Source of the DNA: DASTFY01 sp963829955
Lineage (GTDB): Bacteria > Actinomycetota > Acidimicrobiia > Acidimicrobiales > Ilumatobacteraceae
NCBI GenBank assembly: GCA_963829955.1
Contig: CAWHKS010000001.1
Coordinates: 1 to 64,000, forward strand
DNA length: 64,000 bases
Direction: 5' to 3'
Positions 41,873-51,129 of this stretch are shown one piece after another. Position 1 is the stretch's first letter, and each line of letters begins with the position of its first letter. The position numbers and the translations under genes are program-made. Under the pieces are notes generated by a model that had not been told where the DNA came from, made no database searches, and was given only the letters and a program-made list of their open reading frames with translations.

Positions 41873-42620
41873 GCCCGCGCCGGAAGGACCGGGCGACGGA
41901 TCGACGGGGGAGCGCCTCCAGAAGGTGCTGGCTCAGCGAGGCTACGGCAGCCGCCGCGCCTGCGAGGAGCTGATCGCCGCTGGCCGCGTCCGGGTGAACG
42001 GAGAGGTGGCCCGCCTCGGCTGGCGGGTCCTCGTCGATCACGACCAGGTCGAGGTGGACGGCCATGCAGTCTCCGTGAAGCCGGGGCTCGTCCACTACCT
42101 GCTCAACAAGCCGGCAGGGGTCGTCACGACGGCAAAGGACACCCACGGCCGCCCGACGGTGGTGGATCTCGTGCCGGCCGAGCCCCGGGTCTTCCCGGTG
42201 GGGCGCCTGGACGCCGAGACCGAGGGGCTCCTGCTCCTCACCAACGACGGCGAGCTCGCGCACCGGCTCACCCATCCCAGCTTCGGGGTCGAGAAGGAGT
42301 ACCTGGCGCAAGTCGCACGGCCCCTCGGCGCGGGGGCGCTGCGCCGCCTCCGCGAAGGGATCGAGCTGGAGGACGGCCGCACCGCGCCGGCCGAGGCCAG
42401 CCAGCCGACGCCCGGGCTGGTCCGCATCACCATCCACGAGGGCCGCAACCGCCAGGTGCGGAGGATGCTCGAGGCCGTAGGGCGCCCGGTCGAGCGCCTC
42501 GTGCGGGTGCGCATCGGCCCGGTCACGGACCGACGGCTGCCGCCCGGCCAGTGGCGACTGCTGACCCCCGACGAGCGCCGCGGCCTCGAGGCCAGCGCCG
42601 TATCGCGGCCCGCTGATTGA
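41865..42620 (+). CDS. rluB: RluB/RsuA-family rRNA pseudouridine synthase
   Basis: 251 residues from GTG 41865 (GTG 41862 is possible). An S4 domain (LQKVLAQRGYGSRRACEELI) precedes the synthase domain with the catalytic aspartate in VGRLDAETEGLLLLTNDGEL, plus KPAGVVTT, EKEYLAQV and EGRNRQVRRML. It isomerises a uridine in 23S rRNA. Its place after scpAB is conserved in many Gram-positives. It overlaps the scpB stop by 8 bases. Confidence 0.92.
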   Translation: MPEPAPEGPGDGSTGERLQKVLAQRGYGSRRACEELIAAGRVRVNGEVARLGWRVLVDHDQVEVDGHAVSVKPGLVHYLLNKPAGVVTTAKDTHGRPTVVDLVPAEPRVFPVGRLDAETEGLLLLTNDGELAHRLTHPSFGVEKEYLAQVARPLGAGALRRLREGIELEDGRTAPAEASQPTPGLVRITIHEGRNRQVRRMLEAVGRPVERLVRVRIGPVTDRRLPPGQWRLLTPDERRGLEASAVSRPAD

Positions 42621-42633
42621 CGGGGGCCGCTGG

Positions 42634-42639
42634 TACCGT
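42634..42639 (+). promoter_or_regulatory. -10 box of a leaderless promoter for aroH
   Basis: TACCGT lies 7 bases before ATG 42647 with no ribosome binding site. It gives the aromatic-synthesis genes a promoter separate from scpA-rluB. Confidence 0.55.
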
Positions 42640-42646
42640 CCCCCTG

Positions 42647-43009
42647 ATGCCCGTTCGAGCCCTGCGTGGCGCCACGACGCTCGATCTCGATGCGCCCGAC
42701 CACATCCGGGAGCGGGTCAAGGCGCTCATGGCGGCGCTGTACGAGCGCAACGGGCTCGACAACGATCAGGTGATCAGCGTCGTGGTCACGGGCACAGCGG
42801 ACATCACCTCCTTCCATCCCGTCACCGCGGCCCGGGAGTTCGGGCTGGACGACGTCCCCCTCCTCGGCGCCCAGGAACTGGAGATCGCCGGCACGCTGCC
42901 CCGGTGCGTGCGCATCCTCCTGCACGTGGAGACGGACCGCCCCCGCAGTGAGCTGCGGCACGTGTTCCTGGAGGGCGCCACCGTCCTGCGCCCAGACCTG
43001 AAGGACTGA
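42647..43009 (+). CDS. aroH: AroH-type chorismate mutase
   Basis: 120 residues from ATG 42647. The short, single-domain trimeric AroH type shows VRALRGATTLDLDAPDHIRE at the start, VVTGTADITSFHPVTAAREF, and RCVRILLHVETDRP, which contribute the active-site arginines and glutamate. It converts chorismate to prephenate, the substrate of the tyrA product encoded next, with one base between the genes. Confidence 0.92.
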   Translation: MPVRALRGATTLDLDAPDHIRERVKALMAALYERNGLDNDQVISVVVTGTADITSFHPVTAAREFGLDDVPLLGAQELEIAGTLPRCVRILLHVETDRPRSELRHVFLEGATVLRPDLKD

Positions 43010-43010
43010 C

Positions 43011-44096
43011 GTGGACCGCAACACCCCGGCCGGTAGCGAGGCGCGGCGCGCCAACGTCGTCGGGCTGGGGCTGATCGGCGGGTCCGTGGCCCTGGCGCTC
43101 TCGGCCCGGGGATGGACGGTGACCGGCGAGGACGCGGATCCGGACCGCGTCGACGCAGCCGTGCTCATGGGAGCCATCGCCGCCGGTGGCCTGGACCCTG
43201 ACGCGTCGCTCACCTTCGTCGCCACTCCGGCCTCGGCGGTGCCCGACCTGGTCAAGCAGGCGCTCGCATCGACGAGCGGGGTCGTCACCGACGTGGCCAG
43301 CGTGAAGGCGCCGGTGGCGGCCGCGGTCACCGACGAGCGCTTCTGCGGCGGCCACCCGATGGCCGGGTCGGAGCTCGACGGCCTCGACGGCGCGGATGCC
43401 GCCATGTTCGAGGGCGCGGTCTGGGTCCTGACGCCGACGGCGGCGACGTCCGACACCACGTTCGCCACCGTCGCCCGGGTGGTGTCCGACCTGGGGGCCG
43501 AGGTGGTCGCCCTCCCGCCGGAGCGCCACGATGCGCTGGTGGCGGTGGTGAGCCACGTGCCTCACCTGGCCGCGGCCGCGCTGATGACCATGGCCGACGA
43601 GCGGGCCGAGGAGCACGCCGCCCTGTTGCGCCTGGCCGCTGGAGGCTTCCGGGACATGACCCGGATCGCCGCCGGACAGCCCGGGCTCTGGATCGACATA
43701 TGTGCCGAGAACCGCCCAGCCATCGTCGACGCGCTGGACGCCCTGGTCGATCGCCTGGGCCAGCTCCGGCGGGCCGTTGCCGACGACGAGCGCGACGTGC
43801 TCCTCACCGAGCTCACCCGGGCCCGCGATGCCCGGATCAACCTCCCCGGCCGCGTGGCCCAGAGCGCGGACATGGCCGAGGTCCGCACGACTATTCCCGA
43901 CCGCCCCGGCGCCGCGGCCGAGATCTTCACCCTGGCCGCCGAGCTCGGGGTCAACGTGACGGACTTCGAGGTGTACCACTCCGCCGAGGGCCAGCGGGGC
44001 GTGCTGATCCTGCTCATCGACGCCGCGCAGAGCGACCTGTTCCGCGGCGGGCTGCTGGCCCGGGGCTTCCGGCCGTCGGTGCGCCACCTCAGCTGA
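43011..44096 (+). CDS. tyrA: Prephenate dehydrogenase with C-terminal ACT-like domain
   Basis: 361 residues from GTG 43011. The dinucleotide-binding motif is NVVGLGLIGGSVALALSARG (about residues 15-34). VTDVASVKAPVAAAV, GGHPMAGSELDG and VSHVPHLAAAALM are TyrA signatures. After residue 280 an ACT-like regulatory domain (TIPDRPGAAAEIFTLAAELG) probably senses tyrosine. It produces 4-hydroxyphenylpyruvate from prephenate, followed by aroA 13 bases downstream. Confidence 0.93.
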   Translation: MDRNTPAGSEARRANVVGLGLIGGSVALALSARGWTVTGEDADPDRVDAAVLMGAIAAGGLDPDASLTFVATPASAVPDLVKQALASTSGVVTDVASVKAPVAAAVTDERFCGGHPMAGSELDGLDGADAAMFEGAVWVLTPTAATSDTTFATVARVVSDLGAEVVALPPERHDALVAVVSHVPHLAAAALMTMADERAEEHAALLRLAAGGFRDMTRIAAGQPGLWIDICAENRPAIVDALDALVDRLGQLRRAVADDERDVLLTELTRARDARINLPGRVAQSADMAEVRTTIPDRPGAAAEIFTLAAELGVNVTDFEVYHSAEGQRGVLILLIDAAQSDLFRGGLLARGFRPSVRHLS

Positions 44097-44109
44097 GAGG
44101 CGGCGATCG

Positions 44110-45402
44110 ATGCCCAGGCAGCCGTACCGCGTCGAGCCCCTGGCACGACCGCCCGACGCCACCGTCCTCGTCCCCGGCTCCAAGAGCATCACCAACCGCG
44201 CGCTCGTCTGCGCCGCCCTGGCCAGCGGCGCCAGCACGCTGCGCGGCGCCGGTCGATCGGACGACACGGAGGCCATGGCCGACTGCATCGAGCGGCTCGG
44301 GGCCGACGTCCGCTGGCAGGGCTCGACGGGCGACGTCCTCGTCATCGGGACGGCGGGTGCGCTGCGCGCGGGGCCGATGGAGCTCGAGACCCGGCTGGCC
44401 GGGACCACGTCCCGCTTCGTCACCGCGCTCGCCGCCCTGGGCCACGGCCGCTACCGCGTGGACGGTCGGCCGGCCCTGCGCACGCGCCCGATGGCCGGCC
44501 TGCACGACGCGCTCGCCGCGCTGGGTGCGGGCATCGTGCCGGAGGCGGAATGGGGACACCTGCCGGTGGTGATCGACGCGGACGGTCTGGCCGGGGGCCG
44601 GGTGACGATGCCCGGCGACGTGTCCAGTCAGTTCGTGACCGCGCTCATGCTGGTGGCGCCCGCCACGGCCGCGGGCATCGACGTCGAGCTCACGACCCCG
44701 CTCGTGTCGCGCCCGTACCTGGCCATCACGGCCGCGGTGATGTCCGCCTTCGGCGCTTCGGAGGTCGAGGTGGGGGAGCGGGTCGTCCGGGTGGCGCCGG
44801 CCCGCTACCGCCGCGCGGACTACCGGATCGAGCCGGACGCGTCGTCGGCCTCGTACTTGTGGGCAGCGGCGGCGCTCACGGGCGGGCGGGTGACCGTTCC
44901 CGGCTTCGGGCCTGCGCCGCTCCAGGGCGACGTGGCCTTCGTCGATCTTCTCGCCCGCATGGGCGCAACGGTCGAGCACAGCGCGGGCGGCATCACCGTC
45001 ACCGGAACCGGGCAGCTCCACGGCGTCGACGTCGACATGGCGGACTGGTCCGACACCGTGCCCACGCTGGCCGCCGTCGCCGCGTTCGCGGACTCGCCCA
45101 CCCGTATCAGGGGCGTCGGGTTCATCCGCTCCAAGGAGACCGACCGCATCGGCTCCCTCGTGACCGAGTTGGCGCGCTGCGGCGTCGATGCCGAGGAGGA
45201 GGCCGACGGACTCGTGATCCGGCCGCGGCCCGATACCGCGCACGGCGCCCTCGTCCGCACGTACGACGACCACCGCATGGCCATGGCGATGGCACTGCTC
45301 GGCTTGCGCGTCCCGGGCGTCGAGATCGACGCTCCGGACGTGGTGGCCAAGTCGTTCCCCGGGTACTGGGCGGCCCTCGGCGGCCTGTCGCACCCGGGCT
45401 AA
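44110..45402 (+). CDS. aroA: 3-phosphoshikimate 1-carboxyvinyltransferase (EPSP synthase)
   Basis: 430 residues from ATG 44110. Family motifs are VPGSKSITNRALVCAALASG, LAGTTSRFVTALAALGHG, DVSSQFVTALMLVAPA, FIRSKETDRIGSLVTELARC and TYDDHRMAMAMALLGL. It joins shikimate-3-phosphate with phosphoenolpyruvate ahead of chorismate. It sits in the aroH-tyrA-aroA-cmk order common in Gram-positives. An AGAGGCGG sequence upstream serves as ribosome binding site. Confidence 0.95.
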   Translation: MPRQPYRVEPLARPPDATVLVPGSKSITNRALVCAALASGASTLRGAGRSDDTEAMADCIERLGADVRWQGSTGDVLVIGTAGALRAGPMELETRLAGTTSRFVTALAALGHGRYRVDGRPALRTRPMAGLHDALAALGAGIVPEAEWGHLPVVIDADGLAGGRVTMPGDVSSQFVTALMLVAPATAAGIDVELTTPLVSRPYLAITAAVMSAFGASEVEVGERVVRVAPARYRRADYRIEPDASSASYLWAAAALTGGRVTVPGFGPAPLQGDVAFVDLLARMGATVEHSAGGITVTGTGQLHGVDVDMADWSDTVPTLAAVAAFADSPTRIRGVGFIRSKETDRIGSLVTELARCGVDAEEEADGLVIRPRPDTAHGALVRTYDDHRMAMAMALLGLRVPGVEIDAPDVVAKSFPGYWAALGGLSHPG

Positions 45403-45428
45403 CGTGCCGGTCCCGTGAGAGGTCGCCG

Positions 45429-46070
45429 ATGCGGGTCATAGCCATCGACGGTCCGGCCGGTTCGGGGAAGTCGACCGTGGCGCGGGCCCTGGCCAGCCGG
45501 TTGGGCCTCGACTACCTCGACACGGGAGCCATGTACCGCGGCGTGACCTTCGCCGTGCTGCGGCGGCAGATGGATCCGGACGAGGAGGAGCCGGTGGCGG
45601 CCGTGGCGCGCGACCTGGAGCTGGAGGTGGTCGACGCCCAGGTGACCGTCGACGGTGTCGACGCCAGCCTCGAGATCCGTGGCCCGGAGGTGACCAGTGC
45701 GGTCAGCGTGGTGGCCGCCAACCCCGGGGTCCGCGCCGAGCTGCGGCGGCGGCAGCGGGAGTGGGCCGACGCCCACGGCGGCGGTGTGATCGAAGGCAGG
45801 GACATCGGCAGCGTCGTGTTTCCCGAGGCCGAGCTGAAGGTCTATCTGACCGCCTCGGAGGACGTGCGGGCGCAACGCCGGCACCGGGAGGCGGCCGAGC
45901 TCGACTACGAGGAGACGCGTGCGCTGATCGCCGACCGCGACGCCCTGGACTCCTCGCGGGCCGACAGCCCGCTGCGGGAGGCCGACGGTGCCATCACCGT
46001 CGACACCACCGACCTCGGCGTCGACCAGATCGTGGATCGGATCGTCGCCCTGTTGCCCGATCCGGCCTGA
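45429..46070 (+). CDS. cmk: Cytidylate kinase
   Basis: 213 residues from ATG 45429. The P-loop AIDGPAGSGKSTVARALASR (residues about 5-24), DTGAMYRGVTFAVL, EGRDIGSVVFPEAELKVYLT and the lid arginines in VRAQRRHREAAELD define the enzyme. It phosphorylates CMP and dCMP. It follows aroA by 26 bases and precedes plsC, a common arrangement. Confidence 0.95.
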   Translation: MRVIAIDGPAGSGKSTVARALASRLGLDYLDTGAMYRGVTFAVLRRQMDPDEEEPVAAVARDLELEVVDAQVTVDGVDASLEIRGPEVTSAVSVVAANPGVRAELRRRQREWADAHGGGVIEGRDIGSVVFPEAELKVYLTASEDVRAQRRHREAAELDYEETRALIADRDALDSSRADSPLREADGAITVDTTDLGVDQIVDRIVALLPDPA

Positions 46071-46080
46071 GGGCCGATCC

Positions 46081-46758
46081 ATGGCTGGCGTCGACACCAC
46101 CATGGCCGGCGACACCTGGACGGCGCGCGCCTTCTACGCCGTGGCCCGCGCAGTGTGCGTCGGGTTCTGCCGCCTCTGGTTCCGCATGAGCGTCGACGGG
46201 CTGGAACACGTGCCGGCGACGGGGGCGTTCGTCCTTGCCCCTGTGCACCGGTCCAACATGGACACGCCCATCGTGTCGGTGGTGACGCGCCGCCGCCTCC
46301 GCTACATGGGCAAGGACTCGCTCTGGCAGATGTCGTTCCCGCGCTGGGCGCTGTCGGCCCTCGGCGGCTTCCCGGTGACGCGGGGATCCGCCGACAAGGA
46401 GGCGTTGGTGCGCTGCATCGCCGTCCTCAAGGGGGGCGAGCCGCTGGTGCTCTTCCCCGAGGGTGAGCGCAAGACCGGACCGCTCGTGGAACCCCTTTTC
46501 GACGGCGCGGCCTTCGTGGCCGCCAAGGCCGCCGTGCCGATCGTGCCAGTCGGCATCGGCGGCTCGGAGCGCGTCATGCCCAAGGGCTCGAGGCTGATCT
46601 ACCCCCGCAAGGTGCACGTCGTGGTCGGAGCGCCCATCGTCGTCCCGGGCGCCGATCGGGGCCGGGTGCCCAGGGTCGCCCTGGGCGAGGTGACGATCAC
46701 CCTGCACGACGAGCTGCAGCGCCTCTTCGACGTCGCGCAGGCGCGCGCCGGAGCCTGA
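46081..46758 (+). CDS. plsC: 1-acyl-sn-glycerol-3-phosphate acyltransferase (PlsC-like)
   Basis: 225 residues from ATG 46081. The acyltransferase motifs are VHRSNMDTPIV (HX4D, about residues 54-64), LGGFPVTRGSADKEA, LVLFPEGERKTG and AVPIVPVGIGGSE. It acylates lysophosphatidic acid at the membrane. An N-terminal hydrophobic segment (FYAVARAVCVGFCRLWF) fits membrane attachment. It is the last gene of this + strand run and faces the M18 peptidase gene. Confidence 0.92.
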   Translation: MAGVDTTMAGDTWTARAFYAVARAVCVGFCRLWFRMSVDGLEHVPATGAFVLAPVHRSNMDTPIVSVVTRRRLRYMGKDSLWQMSFPRWALSALGGFPVTRGSADKEALVRCIAVLKGGEPLVLFPEGERKTGPLVEPLFDGAAFVAAKAAVPIVPVGIGGSERVMPKGSRLIYPRKVHVVVGAPIVVPGADRGRVPRVALGEVTITLHDELQRLFDVAQARAGA

Positions 46759-46770
46759 GTGCCGTCAGGC
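46753..46770. terminator. Short hairpin between convergent plsC and aminopeptidase genes
   Basis: GCCTGA and TCAGGC form a 6-bp stem with a 6-base loop that includes both stop codons. It is short and lacks a T-run, so terminator function is weakly supported. Confidence 0.3.
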
Positions 46771-48042
46771 GCCAGCCAGGTAGGCGCCGAGGGCGGAGGC
46801 CAGCATCTCGGGGTCCTCGGCGCCGCACAGCTCGCGTGCTGAGTGCATGGAGAGCTGCGCGCAGCCGACGTCGACGGTCGCGATGCCGAGGCGGGTGGCC
46901 GTGAGCGGTCCGATGGTGGACCCGCATGGCATCGAGTTGCGGGACACGAACACCTGCCACGGCACGCCGGCGGCCCGACAGGCTCGCGTGAACAGTGCCT
47001 CGGTCATCGCGTCGCTGGCGTAGCGCTGGTTGGCGTTGATCTTGAGCACGGGTCCCGCGTTGGGCAGCGGCCGGTGGCCGGGCTCGTGGCGCTCCGGGTA
47101 GTTGGGGTGGACCGCGTGGGCCATGTCGGCCGACACGCACGATGAGACGCTGAAGGCTCGGTGGCGGTCCTCGGCAGTCCCGCCGCGGGCGAGCACGAGA
47201 CGGTCGAGCACGGTCTCCAGCAGCGCTCCCGCTGCACCCGTCGTGCTCCCGGAGCCGACCTCCTCGTGGTCGAACAGAGCCACCACCCCGATGTGGTCGC
47301 CGTCACCGTCCTTCGCCGCCAGCGCCGTCACGGCGGCCCACGCCGAGCACAGGTTGTCGAGCCGGGCCGAGGCGATCAGCTCCCCGGCCCGGCCGAGGCG
47401 GGCGGGAGGCGTCAGGTCGTGCAGCATGAGATCCCAGGCGGCGATGCCGTCCGGCTCGAGATCGGGGACCTGACCGGCCAGGAACTCCGCCAGCTGCCCT
47501 TCGACCGGCTCCCCGAGCCCCCAGACGGGCGTCAGGTGGAGCTGCTTGTCGAGGAGCAGGCCGCGTTCGTTGACGTCCCGATCGAGGTGGATGGCGAGCT
47601 GCGGCACCCGGGCCAGCGGCTGGTCGACGTGGACCAGCAGGATGCGGCCGTCATCGAGCACGAGACGCCCCGAGAGTCCGAGATCGCGGTCCAGCCAGGA
47701 GTTGATCAGCACCCCGCCGTAGACCTCCACGGCGAGCTGACGCCAGCCCGCGCCGCCGGTGTCGGCCCGCGGCTTCACCCGCAGGTTGGGTGAGTCCGTG
47801 TGGGCGCCCACGATGCGGAACGGCGCGTGGGCGGCCGAGCCGGTCGGTACCCGCCACGCGACCAGTGCGCCGCCGCGGACGACGTACCCGGCGCCTGCGA
47901 CGCCGTCCCACGCCTCCGCCTCGTCGAGAGCAGCGAAGCCGGCGGCATCCAGCGCCGCGGCCGCATTGGCCACCGCGTGGTAGGGCGACGGCGAGCCGGC
48001 CAGGAAGGCGAACAGGGAATCGATGGACTGCGCCTCGGGCAT
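46765..48042 (-). CDS. M18 family aminopeptidase
   Basis: 425 residues from ATG 48042 (MPEAQSIDSLFAFLAGSPSP). Zinc ligands and catalytic residues occur in IVGAHTDSPNLRVKP, LFDHEEVGSGSTTGAAGALL and DMAHAVHPNYPERHEPGHRP. These cytosolic enzymes remove aspartate, glutamate or other N-terminal residues. A longer upstream frame lacks family sequence, so the later ATG is chosen. It is divergent from pyk by 41 bases. Confidence 0.93.
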   Translation of the reverse strand: MPEAQSIDSLFAFLAGSPSPYHAVANAAAALDAAGFAALDEAEAWDGVAGAGYVVRGGALVAWRVPTGSAAHAPFRIVGAHTDSPNLRVKPRADTGGAGWRQLAVEVYGGVLINSWLDRDLGLSGRLVLDDGRILLVHVDQPLARVPQLAIHLDRDVNERGLLLDKQLHLTPVWGLGEPVEGQLAEFLAGQVPDLEPDGIAAWDLMLHDLTPPARLGRAGELIASARLDNLCSAWAAVTALAAKDGDGDHIGVVALFDHEEVGSGSTTGAAGALLETVLDRLVLARGGTAEDRHRAFSVSSCVSADMAHAVHPNYPERHEPGHRPLPNAGPVLKINANQRYASDAMTEALFTRACRAAGVPWQVFVSRNSMPCGSTIGPLTATRLGIATVDVGCAQLSMHSARELCGAEDPEMLASALGAYLAGA

Positions 48043-48083
48043 GCGGGCAGTCAAGCAGGCGTCGGACGCGATAGGAACGGGTC

Positions 48084-49517
48084 GTGGCGCGCTACACGAA
48101 GATCGTGGCGACATTGGGCCCGGCGTCGTCGGGCGCCGACGAGGTGGACGCGCTGCTCGATGCCGGCGTCGACGTGTTCCGCCTGAACCTCAGCCATGGC
48201 GAGCTGGCCGATCACCTGGACCGGATGGCCCTGGTAAGGGAGCGGTCGGCCATCGCCGGCCGTCCGGTCGCGGTGCTGGCCGACCTGCCGGGGCCGAAGA
48301 TCCGGGCCGGTGAGTTCCCGGACGGTGGGTCGTTCCTGGCCGAGGGCGACAACCTGCGCCTCGTGCCCGGCAACGGCCCGTCGCGCGGCGACGTCATCAC
48401 TGTGGAGTACCCGGACCTCATGCACGATCTCGTGGCCGGTGACCGCGTCGTGCTCGGTGACGGCTCGATAGAGCTGACCGTCCGGGACGTCGACGCCGAC
48501 GGGGTCGACACGACCGTGGTGACCGGCGGCCGTGCGCAGGGGCGGCCCGGCGTCCACCTACCCGACGAACGGGTCCGGGTGATGTGCCCGACACCGCACG
48601 ACCTCGAACTGGCGGCCGAGATCAGAGGTGCCGGCGTCGACTACCTGGCCGTCTCGTTCGTCCGTTCGCCGGCCGACCTGGACGCCGTGCGCGCCGTGAC
48701 GGGTGACGACGGACCTCTCCTGGTCGCCAAGGTGGAGACGCCGTCGGCCGTGGCCGCGCTGCCCGCCCTCCTGCAGCGGGCCGACGCCGTGATGGTCGCT
48801 CGTGGTGACCTCGGTATCTCCTGCCCCCTCGAGGACGTCCCCCACCTGCAGAAGGCGATCGTGCGCACCTGCGTGGCCGCCGGGGTACCGGTCATCACCG
48901 CCACCCAGATGCTGGAGAGCATGGTCACAGCGCCGACGCCCACGCGGGCCGAGGTGTCCGACGTGGCGAACGCCGTCTTCGACGGCACGGACGCGGTGAT
49001 GCTGTCCGCCGAGACGGCCATCGGGCACGATCCGCCGCTCGTGGTGCGAACGATGGCCCGGATCGCCGAGCGGGCGGAGCGGGAGGCCAGCTACGCCCAG
49101 TGGGCCAACCGCCTCGGCCGTGAGCAGCGCGACACCTTCCCGGAGGGGCCGGACCGCATCACACAGGCCATCACCCACGCCGCCTGGCAGGCGGCCATCG
49201 ACATCGACGTCGACGCCATCATCTGCTGCACCCGCTCGGGCCGCACGGCTCGGGCGATGGCCCGCTTCCGGCCGCTCACCAAGATGCTCGGCCTCTCCCC
49301 GGACGAGCGGACGGTGCGGGCCATGGCCCTGTGCTGGGGGATCACGCCGATGAGCGTGGGCACCTACCACGACACGGACGAGCTGATCTGGTGCGTGGTC
49401 GAGGCCACCGTGGCCGCGGGTCTCGTGCACGAGGGTGAGCTCATCGCGGTGCTCGCGGGCGCACCCGACCAGCACGACGGAGCCACGGACGTGCTCCGAA
49501 TCGTGCGGGTCAGTTGA
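48084..49517 (+). CDS. pyk: Pyruvate kinase
   Basis: 477 residues from GTG 48084. It has KIVATLGPASSG, FRLNLSHG, ADLPGPKIRAGEF, DAVMVARGDLGISCPLEDVP (the signature), TATQMLESM and FDGTDAVMLSAETAIG. A full C-terminal regulatory domain ends ...ATDVLRIVRVS. It makes pyruvate and ATP from phosphoenolpyruvate and ADP. The stop overlaps the next start by 4 bases. Confidence 0.96.
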   Translation: MARYTKIVATLGPASSGADEVDALLDAGVDVFRLNLSHGELADHLDRMALVRERSAIAGRPVAVLADLPGPKIRAGEFPDGGSFLAEGDNLRLVPGNGPSRGDVITVEYPDLMHDLVAGDRVVLGDGSIELTVRDVDADGVDTTVVTGGRAQGRPGVHLPDERVRVMCPTPHDLELAAEIRGAGVDYLAVSFVRSPADLDAVRAVTGDDGPLLVAKVETPSAVAALPALLQRADAVMVARGDLGISCPLEDVPHLQKAIVRTCVAAGVPVITATQMLESMVTAPTPTRAEVSDVANAVFDGTDAVMLSAETAIGHDPPLVVRTMARIAERAEREASYAQWANRLGREQRDTFPEGPDRITQAITHAAWQAAIDIDVDAIICCTRSGRTARAMARFRPLTKMLGLSPDERTVRAMALCWGITPMSVGTYHDTDELIWCVVEATVAAGLVHEGELIAVLAGAPDQHDGATDVLRIVRVS

Positions 49518-50350
49518 GCGGAGGCCCGGCCGGGTCCCGGCTCGTCTTCTCGCCCGGTCCGCATGGGCTGTCGATGGCGACGCTCGGGTCGCCGGACGAT
49601 CCGAGTGTGGTGCTCGTCCACGGCTCGATGGACCGCGGTCGGAGCCTCAGGTTCACCGCCCGGCGGCTGGCCGACGACTTCCACGTCGTGCTGTACGACC
49701 GCCGCGGATACGGCCGATCGAGGGAAGTCGGGGGGCCTTTCGACGTGGAGACCAACGTGGAGGACCTCGTCGCCGTCGTCGGAGGTCGGCCGGCGGTCGT
49801 GTTCGGCCACAGCCTCGGGGGCGACATCGCGCTGGCCGCCGCCCAACGCCATCCGGAGGCGATCCAGGCCGTCGGTGCCTACGAGCCGCCGATGTCGTGG
49901 GAGCCGTGGTGGCCCGACGTGACGGCCGGGAGCGACGCCATCGACCGTGCCGAGCGCGAGGGCACCGAGGCGGCGGCCGAGATGTTCGTCCGCCGTGTGA
50001 TCGGCGACGAGCTGTGGGATCGGCTCCCGCCGTCCACGCGCGCCGAGCGCAGGGCCGAAGGGGCGGCGCTCGTAGGGGAGCTCGTCGACGTGCGCCGGAC
50101 GGCTCCGTACGACACGGCCGCCATCGGTATCCCCGTCCTGCTCGCCTGCGGGGAGACCGGTGCGGCGCACCATCGGCGGGCCGCCGCTCTCCTCCGTGAG
50201 CGCCTGGCTGCGCAGGCCACGGACGGGCGGGTCGTGTTCGCGGAGGTGCCGGATACCGGGCACGGCATCCACCTGCAGAACCCGCAGGCTCTCGCCGACC
50301 TCGTGCGCCGGCTGGCTGTGCTTGCGGGATCAGGTCTCACGGCGCGCTGA
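49514..50350 (+). CDS. Alpha/beta-hydrolase
   Basis: 278 residues if it starts at TTG 49514, overlapping the pyk stop. The fold is clear: VVLVHGSMDRGRSLRFTARR (oxyanion region), VVLYDRRGYGRSR, the nucleophile elbow VVFGHSLGGDIALAAA (Ser at about residue 105), and a late VPDTGHGIHLQNPQ that supplies the catalytic His. The substrate is unknown. It is coupled to pyk and convergent with a small membrane gene that overlaps its end. Confidence 0.88.
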   Translation: MSGGPAGSRLVFSPGPHGLSMATLGSPDDPSVVLVHGSMDRGRSLRFTARRLADDFHVVLYDRRGYGRSREVGGPFDVETNVEDLVAVVGGRPAVVFGHSLGGDIALAAAQRHPEAIQAVGAYEPPMSWEPWWPDVTAGSDAIDRAEREGTEAAAEMFVRRVIGDELWDRLPPSTRAERRAEGAALVGELVDVRRTAPYDTAAIGIPVLLACGETGAAHHRRAAALLRERLAAQATDGRVVFAEVPDTGHGIHLQNPQALADLVRRLAVLAGSGLTAR

Positions 50351-50615
50351 CGTCGACGTCGAGGCCGAGGAACCGGCAGGCCGCCGCGCCGTCGCCGCCG
50401 GCGGCCACTGCCTCCTCGACCCGGTCGACGCAGTCGAGGAGCTCCCGCCGCTGCGACCACACGATGGCCACCAGGGCGAGGGCGACGGCGAGCGCCACGA
50501 TCTTCACCACCAGGGCACGGGCGAGGCCGGCGATCACGATGCCGAGCACGGCGAGGGCCAGGACGAGGAGCACCCCCAACGTCGCCACGCGGTCGGCGTC
50601 GAGAGCGGCGACCAT
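50337..50615 (-). CDS. Small membrane protein
   Basis: 92 residues from ATG 50615. Two adjacent hydrophobic helices (VATLGVLLVLALAVLGIVIA and VVKIVALAVALALVAIVW) are followed by a soluble tail with two cysteines. A TAGGAT box 7 bases upstream supports a leaderless start. Its end overlaps the hydrolase gene by 14 bases in convergent orientation. Function is unknown. Confidence 0.65.
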   Translation of the reverse strand: MVAALDADRVATLGVLLVLALAVLGIVIAGLARALVVKIVALAVALALVAIVWSQRRELLDCVDRVEEAVAAGGDGAAACRFLGLDVDVSAP

Positions 50616-50622
50616 CCGGGCG

Positions 50623-50661
50623 ATCCTAGGAGCCGGGCCGGACCGGGGCGCCGGTTACCGT
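50623..50661. promoter_or_regulatory. Divergent pair of leaderless promoters
   Basis: TAGGAT on the minus strand (50628-50623) precedes ATG 50615 by 7 bases. TACCGT on the plus strand (50656-50661) precedes ATG 50669 by 7 bases. The two genes share a 53-base gap. Confidence 0.55.
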
Positions 50662-50668
50662 GCCCGCC

Positions 50669-51127
50669 ATGAGCCAACCAGACAGCGGAGATGGACGACC
50701 GGTCAACCTCACCGCCAGCGGCCCACCTTCCACGGTGCTCGATGTCGAGCCGGCGGAGGCGCAGAAGGCCCTGGCCGCCGCGCTGGCCCGTCCCGAGGCG
50801 GAGCGTCGGGACGCGGTGTCCGGCGTGGTGGCTCGCTGGCCGCGGTACCTGGATGCGTGGGCGCAGCTCGGAGCGCTGGCCCGCGACGACGTCGAGGCCT
50901 ACGCCTGCTTCCGGGTCGGGTACCACCGCGGGCTGGACCGCCTGCGGGCCAACGGCTGGCGGGGGAGCGGGTACGTGCGCTGGGAGGCCGAACCCAACCG
51001 CGGCTTCCTGCGGGCGTTGCGCGGCCTCGGCGACGCCGCGGCGCGCATCGGCGAGGTCGACGAGGCCGAGCGCTGCGCGTTGTTCCTGGCTCAGCTCGAG
51101 CCCGGCGGCGTCCCCACCGCCGGGTAG
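50669..51127 (+). CDS. DUF3151 protein
   Basis: 152 residues from ATG 50669. The pattern VVARWPRYLDAWAQLGALAR, ACFRVGYHRGLDRLRANGWR and GYVRWEAEPNRGFLRALRGL is DUF3151, found in actinobacteria and without a known function; the helical hairpins resemble TPRs. The later ATG is chosen because it lies 7 bases after the TACCGT box. It ends next to the convergent PhoX-like gene. Confidence 0.88.
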   Translation: MSQPDSGDGRPVNLTASGPPSTVLDVEPAEAQKALAAALARPEAERRDAVSGVVARWPRYLDAWAQLGALARDDVEAYACFRVGYHRGLDRLRANGWRGSGYVRWEAEPNRGFLRALRGLGDAAARIGEVDEAERCALFLAQLEPGGVPTAG

Positions 51128-51129
51128 AG